A stretch of DNA of 64,000 bases from JAHDFB01 sp965658745 (lineage in GTDB: Bacteria > Bacteroidota > Bacteroidia > Chitinophagales > Saprospiraceae), in NCBI GenBank assembly GCA_965658745.1, contig CBFHTK010000009.1:62001-126000 (forward strand). Direction: 5' to 3'. This document shows, in pieces, positions 1 through 11,300 of this stretch. Both the position numbers and the translations under genes were made by a program. Under the pieces are notes generated by a model. That model worked only from the letters and a program-made list of their open reading frames with translations. It did not search any database and was not told where the DNA came from. The stretch's first letter is position 1, and each line of letters begins with the position of its first letter.

Positions 1-604
1 TTATTTTGCATTCATCTTGCAGTGATAATACAATTTCAAAAAGTTGCTGCACTAATTTCAAGCGTTCAATTCTTGCTATTTTTCGGCTTTCTTCTAGCTG
101 GGAAAGCCTAAAGTTTATATTATGAAAATCAGGTAACGTTGTATTGTACTCGTCTGTCTTTTCATTTTCAAGTGCTGCAATAAATTTTCCAAAAGTGCTG
201 CCTACTTGCTTAATAATGTTAGTGCTAGCTTGTTGCGATATAGATCTATAACCTTCTAAGAAGTTAAAGATACGGTAACTTTCGCCTCGTGAAGAATTGA
301 AATATAGAGATCCATTTCTATCTGGTACGATAGTCAAACTACTAAACTTTGGGTCACTGATTGATTTAATCTTTGAGCATACCTTTTGAATGTTTGACAT
401 AACAGCATCAGGATGCTCAAAAATCGCTGTGTTGATTTTTTGAAGAAAGAAAGATTCACTCCGTTTACTTTTGGGAGTATCAAATGTGATTCTTAGTCGA
501 TAACTATGATGGATGTGACCTGCTTCTATCTTTTCGATAGAGCAAAGCTTAAGATCCCAACCGTAGGCTCCAGTAATTTCTCCCAAGTCACTTTTCGAAA
601 TCAA
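1..604 (-). CDS. Partial aminoglycoside-phosphotransferase-fold sugar kinase, N-acetylhexosamine kinase-like (N-terminal part; runs off the window)
   Basis: A minus-strand frame stays open from about position 643 down to position 1 without a stop, so the 3' end lies outside the window. It has no early ATG. The best start is TTG at 604-602, one base past the stop of the upstream GH109 gene, so the two are probably co-transcribed. The visible 201 residues carry the APH-type kinase beginning: a glycine/His loop (AGHIHHSYRL), then FFLQKINTAIFEHPDAVMSN, which matches the N-lobe of NahK-like kinases (usual pattern LQRINHxVFKNPEAVMENI), then TIVPDRNGSLY. These kinases phosphorylate free N-acetylhexosamines at C1 in the cytosol. 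The GH109 glycosidase next door supports a GalNAc/GlcNAc salvage role. The active-site half (HGD and DFD motifs) is outside the window, so activity cannot be judged. The start codon is the weakest point. Confidence 0.6.
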   Translation of the reverse strand, partial: MISKSDLGEITGAYGWDLKLCSIEKIEAGHIHHSYRLRITFDTPKSKRSESFFLQKINTAIFEHPDAVMSNIQKVCSKIKSISDPKFSSLTIVPDRNGSLYFNSSRGESYRIFNFLEGYRSISQQASTNIIKQVGSTFGKFIAALENEKTDEYNTTLPDFHNINFRLSQLEESRKIARIERLKLVQQLFEIVLSLQDECKI

Positions 605-605
605 A

Positions 606-1976
606 CTAGAAGTCTTTTGACATGGCAAAACTTGGCTGTGATGTCATCCACTTGCCTGATGTGAAATCTGGAATGTGCTGCAGTGATCCACCTTCTGATA
701 TTGATTGTTCGGAAAGAGGAGTGATCACTTTCATTGCAACTGCGTCATAAACATCAATTGTTGCTGGAGCACCTCGCATAACGTCCGCCACAAATTGCCG
801 ATCCAAAAAGTAATCCATACCACCGTGTCCGCCTCCAATTGCAGTTTCAGCATACTTTTTCCAGAGAGGATGGTCGTATTTTTCTAACCACACCTTAGCT
901 TCTTCCCACCGGTGACTATCCATTTTTCCTTCCACATAGATTCTTTGATCATAGTAATCGAATTCTATTAGGCCTTCAGTTCCTTGAGTGCGAAAACCAA
1001 GTGAATATGGACGAGGACTATTAGTGTCATGAGTAAGCATTATGGTTTCGCCTTTGGCGGTATTTATCTGAGTTGTTACGATGTCGCCCAAAGACCAGTT
1101 AATCTTAGAATAGGGATGATCTGAACCTCCGTCGGAATGTTTTTGGACGTAAGTCCCCAAAGAACGAGCTTTCGTGCTAAACGAACTTAATGAAGTCATG
1201 CGATTACCTCGATTAATATCCAATTGATGCATAATTGGACCAAGCCCATGCGTAGGGTAGAGTTCAGCATTTCTATCAATACTATGTTGTGTTCTCCAAC
1301 GCGCTTCATCAATGCCATCTTCGCCAAAAGCTAAGCCACCTTTACCATCGTCAAATTTCACATGTCGCAGATCATGTTGATAGCCGCCCCTACAATGTAG
1401 AAGCTCACCAAATAGCCCTGCTCTACTCATTCCAAGTACTGCCATCACATCTCTGCGGTAACAAACATTCTCAAGAAAAAATAAATGCGTTCCAGTTCGT
1501 TCGTGTGTCTCTACCCAATTCCAACATTCTTCAACACTGAAAGCACCTGAAACTTCAACGGCCGTATACACACCAGCTTCCATTGAAGCAAGAGTTATCG
1601 GCGAGTGCCACCTCCAGTTTGTTGAAATAATAACACCATCAAGGTCTTCTTTCTCCAGCATTTCGCGATAGCTTTCAGTGCTTCCTGTATATACTGTCGG
1701 ATGTTTTTTTTCGTACTTATCAAATAACTTCTTTGACTTTTCAATAGCACCTGCTGCGATATCACAAATTGCCGTGCATTCTACATCTTCATTCCTAAGA
1801 AGGTTATTTAAGTGATTACGCCCTCTCAGGCCAACACCGATAAAACCAATTCGTACTTGCTTGTTGTTGAAGAACGAAGATCTACCCTTTAGAAAGCTAG
1901 GTGCGAAACTTAGTGCCAACCCAGCTTTTGAAGTATCACTAATAAACTTCCTTCTTGAATGTGTTCTTTTTTTCAT
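606..1976 (-). CDS. GH109-family NAD-dependent alpha-N-acetylgalactosaminidase-like protein, Tat-exported
   Basis: This 457-residue protein begins with a twin-arginine signal (KKRTHSRRKFI followed by a hydrophobic stretch), so it is exported folded with its cofactor. A Rossmann segment follows (VRIGFIGVGLRGRNHL). The rest matches the GH109 branch of the Gfo/Idh/MocA fold: EVSGAFSVEECW, CYRRDVMAVLGMSRAG, GGYQHDLRHVKF, ARWRTQHSIDRN, YPTHGLGPI, DINRGNRMTSL, LTHDTNSPRPYSLGF, EKYDHPLWKKY and the terminal PLSEQSI. GH109 enzymes cleave alpha-linked GalNAc by a redox mechanism with bound NAD. I chose the ATG at 1976 rather than an upstream one at 2045 because it directly precedes the Tat signal and leaves room for divergent promoters. 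The downstream kinase starts two bases after the stop. Substrate (alpha-GalNAc or another N-acetylhexosaminide) is inferred from the family. Confidence 0.85.
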   Translation of the reverse strand: MKKRTHSRRKFISDTSKAGLALSFAPSFLKGRSSFFNNKQVRIGFIGVGLRGRNHLNNLLRNEDVECTAICDIAAGAIEKSKKLFDKYEKKHPTVYTGSTESYREMLEKEDLDGVIISTNWRWHSPITLASMEAGVYTAVEVSGAFSVEECWNWVETHERTGTHLFFLENVCYRRDVMAVLGMSRAGLFGELLHCRGGYQHDLRHVKFDDGKGGLAFGEDGIDEARWRTQHSIDRNAELYPTHGLGPIMHQLDINRGNRMTSLSSFSTKARSLGTYVQKHSDGGSDHPYSKINWSLGDIVTTQINTAKGETIMLTHDTNSPRPYSLGFRTQGTEGLIEFDYYDQRIYVEGKMDSHRWEEAKVWLEKYDHPLWKKYAETAIGGGHGGMDYFLDRQFVADVMRGAPATIDVYDAVAMKVITPLSEQSISEGGSLQHIPDFTSGKWMTSQPSFAMSKDF

Positions 1977-2062
1977 GCATCGAAAATACATATTTTCCCA
2001 TATTTGCTCGAGTTTTTCCAAAAAATAACACCTTCGGCAGCTCATTTTCCTCGATCATATAG

Positions 2063-2070
2063 TACCTTTG
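2063..2070 (+). promoter_or_regulatory. Candidate -7 promoter element of guaB (TACCTTTG)
   Basis: An exact match to the Bacteroidota -7 consensus TAnnTTTG lies 40 bases before the guaB start. No clear -33 TTTG box is visible at the expected distance. Confidence 0.5.
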
Positions 2071-2110
2071 CGTGTAATTTAAAAAGAAGCTCTTCTAAAG
2101 TAAATTACAT

Positions 2111-3610
2111 ATGGCCATTATCACCACTGAGATTTCTAGAACATTTAGTGAATACCTACTAATTCCAAGGTTAACAACAAAAAGCTGTACACCTGCTTCA
2201 GTATCTCTCAAAACCCCACTTACTAAGTTTAAAAAAGGTCAAACTCCAAAAATTGAATTGAATGTGCCGATGGTTTCGGCAATCATGCAATCAGTATCTG
2301 ATGATGGAATGGCTATTGCTTTAGCAAGAAATGGTGGTCTATCCTTTGTTTTTGGATCTCAAACAATAGAATCTCAAACAGAGATGATTCGTCGAGTCAA
2401 AAAGTACAAAGCTGGATTTGTAATAAGCGATGCAAATTTAACTAAGGATCACACATTGGCGGATGTAATGGCACTGAAGGCAAAGACTGGGTATTCGACA
2501 ATAGGAGTGACCGAAGATGGAACTTCTCATGGTCGAATGGTAGGGATCATATCAGGCAGAGATTATCGGCCGTCCAAAGACTCGCCTTCCAAGAAAGTAC
2601 ATGAGTTCATGACGCCTTTTGATAAAATTATCACTGGCCGTTTTGGAATTACATTACCAGAAGCGAATGATATAATCTGGGAAAATAAATTAAATGTACT
2701 TCCTATTGTCGATGATGAAAACAAGCTCAAGTATTTTGTTTTTCGAAAGGACTATGATAGTCACAAGGAACATCCACTTGAATTATCCAATGAAAATAAA
2801 CACCTATTAGTTGGTGCGGGTATCAATACTAGAGATTATCGTGAAAGAGTTCCTGCTCTCATAGAAGCAGGTGTTGACGTTCTTTGCATAGATTCCTCTG
2901 ATGGTTATTCGATATGGCAAAAAGAAACACTTGAATTTGTAAAAACTAATTATCCTCATATTCCTATAGGTGCCGGAAATGTTGTTGATACAGAAGGCTT
3001 TCAATACCTCGTAGATGCTGGTGCCGATTTTATCAAGGTGGGTATCGGTGGAGGATCGATATGTATTACACGCGAGCAGAAAGGAATTGGCAGGGGGCAG
3101 GCAACTTCGATGATTGAGGTTGCAGAGGCTAGAAATACCCATTTTGAAAAAACAGGCGAATACATTCCATTGTGCTCAGATGGAGGAATTGCACAGGATT
3201 ATCATATGGTATTGGCATTGGCGATGGGAGCAGATTTTCTTATGATGGGAAGGTACTTTGCTCGTTTTGATGAGAGTCCTACTCGTAAGATGATGGTCAA
3301 TGGTAACTACATGAAAGAATACTGGGGAGAAGGCTCAAGTCGCGCAAGAAATTGGGAACGCTATGATATGGGAGCTGATAATTCAGGATTGAAATTTGAG
3401 GAAGGTGTTGATAGCTTTGTTCCTTATGCTGGTAAGCTGAAAGATAATTTGGCAGTTACAATTGGAAAGATCAAATCAACGATGTGTAGCTGCGGTGTCA
3501 CAACGATTCCAGATCTCATGGAAAATGCCAAGATTACAATGGTGTCAGCAACAAGTATTGTTGAAGGAGGAGCTCACGATGTTATTGTTCGTGATACAAA
3601 TATCAAGTAA
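2111..3610 (+). CDS. guaB: IMP dehydrogenase
   Basis: This cytosolic enzyme oxidises IMP to XMP with NAD, the committed step of guanine nucleotide synthesis. The 499-residue length is normal. The TIM barrel is split by two CBS domains at about residues 115-225, including the segments VGIISGRDY and NVLPIVDDENKL. The barrel resumes at VGAGINTRDYRERV, then AGVDVLCIDSSDG, and GAGNVVDTEGFQYL. The catalytic loop GGGSICITRE places the nucleophilic cysteine at residue 318, followed by the flap and DGGIAQDYH. The sequence belongs to the divergent branch common in Bacteroidota (N-terminus ISRTFSEYLLIP). The ATG at 2111 is the first in frame and sits 40 bases after a good -7 element. The gene is monocistronic, divergent from GH109. 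Nothing looks damaged. Confidence 0.93.
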   Translation: MAIITTEISRTFSEYLLIPRLTTKSCTPASVSLKTPLTKFKKGQTPKIELNVPMVSAIMQSVSDDGMAIALARNGGLSFVFGSQTIESQTEMIRRVKKYKAGFVISDANLTKDHTLADVMALKAKTGYSTIGVTEDGTSHGRMVGIISGRDYRPSKDSPSKKVHEFMTPFDKIITGRFGITLPEANDIIWENKLNVLPIVDDENKLKYFVFRKDYDSHKEHPLELSNENKHLLVGAGINTRDYRERVPALIEAGVDVLCIDSSDGYSIWQKETLEFVKTNYPHIPIGAGNVVDTEGFQYLVDAGADFIKVGIGGGSICITREQKGIGRGQATSMIEVAEARNTHFEKTGEYIPLCSDGGIAQDYHMVLALAMGADFLMMGRYFARFDESPTRKMMVNGNYMKEYWGEGSSRARNWERYDMGADNSGLKFEEGVDSFVPYAGKLKDNLAVTIGKIKSTMCSCGVTTIPDLMENAKITMVSATSIVEGGAHDVIVRDTNIK

Positions 3611-3630
3611 GCAGTATTTTATTTTCTTTT

Positions 3631-3810
3631 TTGGGCGTGCCCCTTGCAGGGTCCGGCTTTGCGCAGTTACATCCACGAATATGCTTTTGAATTGTTGCTT
3701 TAAGGTACATTGTCGTATCCAAAAGGTGGCGAGTGGTTTAGCTGATTAGGCATATTCGGGACCGTCGCAAGCTCCAGCTGCTACAATCCGTCACGCGGGA
3801 GTTATGATCT
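3631..3810. repeat. Structured GC-richer intergenic element between guaB and rlmI
   Basis: The 230-base gap between the convergent genes is richer in GC than its surroundings. It begins with a self-complementary block GGGCGTGCCCC at 3633-3643. It also contains a perfect 9-base inverted repeat, CGAATATGC at 3676-3684 and GCATATTCG at 3750-3758, so most of the element can fold back on itself. Blocks starting GGGCGTGCC followed by a GGGTCCGGC-like string are a recurrent intergenic motif in Bacteroidota as I remember it. No credible reading frame is present. It may also end transcription from both sides. Confidence 0.4.
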
Positions 3811-3840
3811 AAAATACTAACCGCTAAATTGATCAGCTTT

Positions 3841-5016
3841 CTATTCCACGTGTATGACCAAGCCTTTTAGATAGTGACCTTCTTGATGATAGATGTTCAC
3901 CGTATGATCAGGCGCTTGATTTAGATGATGGAGAATTCTGATATTTCTTCCGCTTTCGATTGCAGCCGCTCTAATCGTGTTTTCAAAAAGCTTGCGATCG
4001 ACCACTTGACTGCATGAAAATGTGAAGATTAGTCCATTACTACCTATCTTTTGCATCGCTGCCAAATTGATTCGTTTGTAAGCTTGTACGGCGTTATGAC
4101 TTTTATTTCGATTTTTTGCGAAAGCAGGTGGATCAAGAATGATAAGATCGTACTCATCTTTTTTGGCCTTATTCAGAAATTCGATAACGTTACCTGTAAT
4201 TGACTTATGTCTTGATTCCTCAGCATTATTTAAATTGACATTTCGATCAGTCTGGTCCATAGCGGTTTGACTGATATCTATCGAATGCACAGTTTTGGCA
4301 TCCGCTTTCAAAGCATTTAACGAGAAACCACCTGTGTAACAGAATGTGTTTAAGACTCTTCTACCTTTTGCATATTTCTGTATTAGAAATCGGTTTTCTC
4401 GCTGATCCAAAAAGAAACCTGTCTTTTGACCTTTTGTCCAATCTACATGAAAGGATATATCATGTTCCTTTACGAGATGTTCAGTCTTTACTCCTTTCAA
4501 GAATTGACTTTCATAGGCTTGTTCTTTAATGTGAATTGCTTTCAAGTATATTGAATCCAGACTTTCTTCAAAAACCTGATCCAAAGCCTCAGCAATCAAG
4601 TCAATATCTCTCAGCATTCCAGCCGTATGACATTGAATAACTGCAACATCGTCATATATATCTATAATCAGTCCAGGCAGAAAATCACCTTCTCCAGCAA
4701 TTAGACGATAGCAGTTAGTTAATGAAGAGGGTAGTGATAGTATCGAAGTTCTGATTTGCTTAGCAGCGCTTAGATATTCTTTGTAAAAATCTAAATCTAT
4801 TTCACGTCTTTCAAAAGCTAGTATTCTGACTGCTATTGACGAATCAGTATAATGGCCGACGGCTATTGCTTGACCTTGGCTGTCTAATACAACAACCTGA
4901 TCTCCACTTGTTATTGATTTGTCCTTGCGATGAATTGCTCCAGAAAAGATCCAAGGGTGCTTTCGCTGAAGATTTGATTCTTTGCCTCTTTTAAGAATTA
5001 TCTCTTTTAATGCCAT
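3841..5016 (-). CDS. rlmI: 23S rRNA (cytosine-C5) methyltransferase, RlmI-like
   Basis: This is a 391-residue class I methyltransferase with an N-terminal PUA domain (about residues 1-75; KRGKESNLQRKHPWIFSGAI). It uses S-adenosylmethionine to place a 5-methyl group on a cytosine of 23S rRNA. Visible motifs in order are FFLDQRENRFL, the SAM-binding loop VLNTFCYTGGFSLNAL, the acidic ribose contact VHSIDIS, the catalytic DLIILDPPAFAKNR and the cysteine segment FTFSCSQVV. Length and order match the RlmI/YccW family. The ATG at 5016 gives the PUA domain its usual start. The gene stands alone, convergent with guaB and divergent from the giant surface protein. The exact target base (C1962 in E. coli numbering) is taken from the family. 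Confidence 0.85.
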   Translation of the reverse strand: MALKEIILKRGKESNLQRKHPWIFSGAIHRKDKSITSGDQVVVLDSQGQAIAVGHYTDSSIAVRILAFERREIDLDFYKEYLSAAKQIRTSILSLPSSLTNCYRLIAGEGDFLPGLIIDIYDDVAVIQCHTAGMLRDIDLIAEALDQVFEESLDSIYLKAIHIKEQAYESQFLKGVKTEHLVKEHDISFHVDWTKGQKTGFFLDQRENRFLIQKYAKGRRVLNTFCYTGGFSLNALKADAKTVHSIDISQTAMDQTDRNVNLNNAEESRHKSITGNVIEFLNKAKKDEYDLIILDPPAFAKNRNKSHNAVQAYKRINLAAMQKIGSNGLIFTFSCSQVVDRKLFENTIRAAAIESGRNIRILHHLNQAPDHTVNIYHQEGHYLKGLVIHVE

Positions 5017-5369
5017 GGTGTAAAATTAATCTAAAAGAGTTTGCTCGCTTGCTTTTTGGAGCCTTAAATTAAAGCCAGTTATATACATATTATAAAAATG
5101 TGTAATATATTAACATATTTTCATTCTCTTTTTAGGCAATATTTATATATTTGTAATTCTAGTAATGTATAAATGACGCTAAAACATATAATTACACTTT
5201 ACTAGAAATCCTAATATACTAACAGTAGACCTTGTGAGAAAGCCCAGCATAATTGGGAGTTCTTGCTGAATTTGATATAGTATCCTGCTATTTAAGTCAT
5301 TACTATGGCTTGTAATGGTGCTGTTTACATTATTCCCAATCGTATTTAAAGTTAAAAGGTCAATTTGAC
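5017..5369. other. AT-rich intergenic region upstream of the giant surface protein
   Basis: These 353 bases are very AT-rich and contain no convincing reading frame. They separate divergent genes and must carry both promoters. The only recognisable signal is the -7 element at 5146-5153, which would leave a 5' leader of roughly 210 bases on the surface-protein mRNA. Confidence 0.5.
5146..5153 (+). promoter_or_regulatory. Candidate -7 promoter element (TATATTTG) for the giant surface protein
   Basis: Exact TAnnTTTG match, but 217 bases from the start codon and in a very AT-rich stretch where chance matches are likely. Confidence 0.3.
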
Positions 5370-8300
5370 ATGAGACAAGTACAAGACATTAAAGTTCCCA
5401 ATATCAACAAAACCCTACTAGGTTTATTCCTATTGGTTTTTGGATTTTCATTTTCATTGAATGCAAGCAGTAACGCATTATCAGGAGAAATCTCTGGTTC
5501 TGTTTTTGTTGATGAAAACATTAATGGAGTAAATGATGATTCTTATGCTAGCCAATTTGAGAATCTAACTGAGGTTTCATCAGTGATAGTATATCTATAC
5601 GATGAGCAAGGCAAGTTGCTTAATCGGACATTAACTGATGCACTTGGGCAGTACAAATTCACGCAATTAAATCCCAATGACACTTACCGTGTCGAATTTA
5701 AACATAATAAACATGTAGTTTCTAGTCTCGAAACTACTAAAGACATATATCAGCAAGTTTCTTCTGGGAATAATGTAGAAGTGAACTATGCCGTTGTTTT
5801 GAACTCATCATCTGATGATCAACAAATAGGAAGTACTTATTCAAAGACTTCAAACAAACTGAATCAGTTTAATCAATTACATATTAACACAAGCTTTTCT
5901 TATGACGCTTTCATTAACTACGCCACTTTTGGAGCAGCTAATGGACAAAGTACTTACTCAAGTAACACTTCTGTTCACATGCCCGCTACGAATAATTGGA
6001 ATAATGAAGGGAGAGTGCCATTTCAAGTAACCGATGATTACGCTGCAGAGGCGAATCCAAACTCTTCTGCGGCAACAGTATTCGAATCGGCATTGACTGA
6101 GCAATCAGTCAATGCCCGAACTGCTTTAGAGCAGAGCGAATCAAATGCTGGAGTAGCTTTTGTGGTGCTTGAATCAGGAGTCTCAGAAGCTTGCTACTGT
6201 TTAGCTAATGCGACCCTTGATGAAGCAGGTCAATTTGTAAATGTGCTCTCCATAACTACGGATGTACCGGGTGAGACTTGGCAAATAATTTCAGCTTCGG
6301 GCATAGAACAAGGAATCACTACTCCTGATGAGGAGTTTGATTTAAGTACTTATGTAATAGGTGATCAAGTTGCAACTGTGCCATTTGCAACTGGAATCAA
6401 TGCAGAAGCACTCTATGAAGATGCGCAAGATAGCAGTTCAATCTATAGTTTTGCCGGCGTCTCAGCTGATGGTGATGTTTTTGAAGTTGAGGTGACAAAC
6501 GGATCAGATACTGTAGCAATTACAGGTGGTGGTTGTAATTATAATGAACAAATCATTCTAGGTCAAGAAAATGTTTGTGAATCAAGTGTAACTAGTTACT
6601 GTGTTGAAGAAAATCCTGGAAGTACATATAGTTGGTCTCTTAGCGGAGGTGGAGTAATCATGACAGCTGCTGATGCTGCTTGTATTGAAGTCCTTTGGGA
6701 TCCAGGTGTAGGTGGACCATATACTTTATCAGTTGAGCAAACCAACGCGAGTCTTTGTCTCAATCCTTCTGCAATCGATGTAGAGGTAGGTGTTCCAGGT
6801 GGAGCTCTAGCGTGCATTGCTAAAGCAAACATCTCGTTAAGTCCTGATTGTAATCTTGTTGTGACACCAGATCTAGTACTTGAATCTCCTATCACTGGCG
6901 ACCAAGTTTATACAGTAATCGTGACCGATCCAGAAGGTAACGAGCTTCTAGAACCGATTATTACTGCAGAGTATGTAGGTCAGGAAATGGAAGTCACGAT
7001 CATGGATGTTTGTTCTGGTAACTCTTGCTGGACTCAAATAACAGTTTTCGATAAAATTAAACCCACAGTTGATGCCCAAGACGTAACTATCTCTTGTAAT
7101 GAAGATCCAAACCTACCTTTTCCTTTAGGTTTAGATAATTGTGATACCAATCCAATAGTGGAGTTAGTATCTGAATCAATTGAGCAACTATCTTGTAATA
7201 CTAATTTTACTACTGAAATCACCCGGGTTTTTGTTGCTACAGATAGTGAAGGAAATAAATCTGTTCCAACTGAACAAAGAATATTCTTAGAAAGAATTGA
7301 CCTTGATAGTATTGTCTTTCCAATTGATAGAACAGTTATTGACGGCAATCCAGTATTCTGTCAACAGTTTGACATTGACGAAAATGGAAACCCTGCACCT
7401 AGTACAGCAGGTGTGCCAACTTACAAGGGTTTAAGTTTATATCCTTACCAAGATCAGTTCTGTTCATTTGGAATAAGCTACACCGATCTAGTCGTGGCAC
7501 CAAATAGCTGTTTTACAAAGGTTATGAGAACATGGACAGCACACGAATGGTGGTGTGGGCAGTCTATTATTGAGACCGTAATACAGGAAATTAATATTGC
7601 TGATATAGCAGACCCTGCTTTTGAGGTTCCTGCCGATATTACTGTAACAACAAATGTTGCTGAATGTGTAGCTACAGTTGAATTACCTGCAATAAGTCCC
7701 GAAGATGATTGCAGCGATACTTTTGAAGTAGATATTCAGTATCCAGGAGGATTTCTAAATAACTCAAATGGAGGTTCGGTAGATGTAGAATTAGGAACAA
7801 GTACAATTACTTACACAGTCTATGATGCTTGCTTAAATTCTGCAAGTCAATCATTTACAATTACAGTTGAAGACAATACCGAACCTGTAATGGTTTGTGA
7901 TCAGAACTCTGTTATTGCTCTTAATGTGGATGGAGTAGCTTATGCCCCAGCGAGTGTATTCGATGATGGTACTATTGAAGATTGTACAGATTTGACTTTC
8001 GAGGTATTACGAATGGATAACGGTTCAGCATGTGGAGCATTCAATACAGAATTTGGTCCATTCGTGGAATTCTGCTGCGCAGATGTAGGAGAAACTGTTC
8101 AAGTCCTATTGAAAGCAACTGATGAAAATAACAATACCAATACGTGCATGGTAAATGTGGTAGTACAAGATAAGAATCCACCCGTACTAACTGTACCTGC
8201 AGATATGACTATTGAATGTACAGATCCATATGATCCAGATAATCTAGGTCTTACTTTCGGAACTGCGTCAGCTACTGATAACTGCTTAAATACAACGATT

Positions 8301-11300
8301 TCTGAAGAAGCCAACATAGCAATCAATGATTGTAATACAGGATTTATAGTTAGAACATTTACTGCAAGCGATGGAAATGGCGAAGCAGTAGGGACACAGA
8401 CTATTACGGTGCAGAATAGCAATGTGTTTGCATTATCTGACATAACTTGGCCATTGGACTACACAACAGATGAGAGTTGTGATGTAGACGGTCTTCAACC
8501 AGAAGACTTAGAAGCACCATACAACAGTCCAGTTCTTACTCCAAATGCTTGCGATATGATTGATCTAGGGTTCCAAGATCAATCATTCACAACTTCTGAC
8601 GATGCATGCTTTAAAATAATAAGAACATGGATGGTTATGGATATGTGTAATATACAATCAGATGGTTCTCCTATGATGTTTATGCATGACCAAACTATCG
8701 TTGTGACAAATAGCGTTGATCCAGTTATTACAAGCTTATGTGATTCTATCAGTTCTTCTTTGAATGCTGACTGTGATGAAGGGTTTATCAGTTTAACAGC
8801 GAGTGCAACTGATGATTGCACAGCTACAGAAAATATTAGAAATTCATACTTTATAGATATAAACAACGATGGTTCATTTGATCAAACTGAAACATCAGTT
8901 GGAGGTACTATTCTAGTGGAAGGGTTTTATCCGCTAGGCACTCACCGCATTGTATACGAGTTTGAGGATCTTTGTGGAAATGAAGCGGTATGTACGCAAA
9001 TGTTTACAATATTTAATAGTACTCCTCCATTGGCCAATTTGCAAGATCTTGCGGTTGAACTAACTCCAATTGATACTGATGGAGATAATATTCTTGACTC
9101 AGAAATGGCTTTTTTGGATGTTGAATTGGTTGGTGGTGATAGTGAGACACCTTGTGGTAGTCCATTTACACTTAGTTATGATACTGAAGGAGATAGTACA
9201 GTAGCAGTTTTCGACTGCTTCAATTTAGGTATTAATATCGTTACGGTTTATGTCACAGATAGTATTAGTGGGTTGCAAAGCTCTGGTACTGCTACAGTAA
9301 TCATTCAAGATAATAATGATGTCGACATCTGTCCCAAACCAGAAGATTGCATCGTGTGGCCAGACACAAATCTACTAGTTGATTTTTGTGTTGTTGACTT
9401 GCAACCAGAATCAATTTTTAGTGAAGCAGAGGTAACTGAGCCATGTGTTTGTGGAGATTTCGACGTGACATTTACTGATGTTGATATTTCTTCAGATGGT
9501 GATGCATGCGCAGATATCGAGCGAACATGGTTAGTTACGTTCAATTGCTTTTTACCGCCTTTGGAATATACATTTGTACAAACAATAAAGCAATTAAATG
9601 CTTTTGAACCAATAATAATTTCTTGTCCTGACACTGTATTTTCAATGTCAATGGATGGAACTTGTTTTGCACCTGTCACAGTAGACTTACCAACATTCGA
9701 TAGCTCTTGTAGTTTTGGAGTTGTCACAACAAATGATAGTCAGTTCTCCAACTCAAGCGTAGGTGCTGCCACGGGTTCTTACCCAGTTGGAATTACAGAT
9801 GTTACCTATACACTCACTGACGAGTGTGGAAATGCTAGCACTTGTGATGTGGTTGTAGTAGTTAATGATACGGGAGCTCCTCTTTGCCAAACGATGGATG
9901 CTACAATTATTCTTGATGCTAACGGAAATTATACTCTAGATCCAAGTGAGGTTGATGGAGGAAGTTCTGATATATGTGGTGATCAAATAAGCTTAGCAGT
10001 ATCACCAAACACTTTCACTTGTGATAGTCTCGGTGACGTAACCGTAACTTTGACGGTTACTGATTTAGCAGGAAACAGTTCAGAGTGCACTGCAACGGTA
10101 ACTGTAACAGATACAATTGCTCCTATTTGTAATGCGGGAACTGCGAATATTACACTATTTTCTAATACAGATGTAACTGTGCCTGCATCATTTGTTGACG
10201 CGGGATCCACTGATGCTTGTGGAACAATTGTAAGTACTACAATTACGCCAAATGTGTTTGGCTGTGGAGATATAGGAATGAACACAGTGATACTAACAGT
10301 TACAGATGACAGCGGGAATTCTTCGACTTGTGAGGGTTTTGTAAATGTAACGGATCAAGTGGCGCCAATCTGTCAGGTTCAAGATATTACAGTTATGATT
10401 GAGATTTCTGGCTTGGCTATAGTTGACGCTCTCGATGTTGACAATGGCAGTTTTGACGATTGTGGTATGATTGTCAGTTATACGATTGATTCTGACACAT
10501 TTGATTGTGATGATGTCGGAGTAAATTCTGTCGTATTAACAGTAACAGATAATAGCGGAAATACTTGTACTTCTGCAGCACTTGTAACTGTTTTAGATCC
10601 AGATAACTTCTGTGACAATGCTCCTCAGGGACTAGTAGTGGAAGGTGATGTTAAAACAATACAAGGAGAGATTGTCGAAGGTACTACAGTAAGTCTGGAA
10701 GGAATGGTTAATCTAACTACCACGGTCGCAAGTAATGGACTATATGCATTCCCTTCAGTACCGCTTTTTTCAAATGCAACTATACTTCCATACAATAATA
10801 GTAATCTGTTGCACGGCATAACTACATTAGATGTTTTGATGATTCAAAATCATATAATGAATGTTAACATATTGACATCGCCTTACGACTTAATTGCAGC
10901 TGATGTAGATCATTCCGAGTCAATAAGTGGAAATGATATAATTAGTCTTCAGAAATTGATCTTAGGTGAGACCGATGTGTTTGACAATAATACGTCTTTC
11001 CGATTTGTGGATTCAAACTACGAGTTCTTGGATGTTACCGATCCGTTTATGACGAATTTCCCAGAGACCGCTGATTTCACCAATCTAAGTGAAGGTATGA
11101 GTCAAGATTTTATAGGAATCAAAGTAGGTGATGTTAATGGATCTTTTGTCAACCAGCCAGGATCTGATGGCCCAACTCAGATTGATATCCACACAAGATC
11201 AACGCATTCTCTCAGTCTAGAATCTACTGAAATTAGATCAAGTGGCGGTTTTGTTGAAGTTCCTGTGTACTCTGAAAACTTTGAAGCATTGCAAGCGATG

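Noticed and set aside
606..2045. A longer GH109 product starting at 2045
   Set aside because: The added 23 residues precede a complete Tat signal and would block its recognition; the start at 1976 gives the expected N-terminus.
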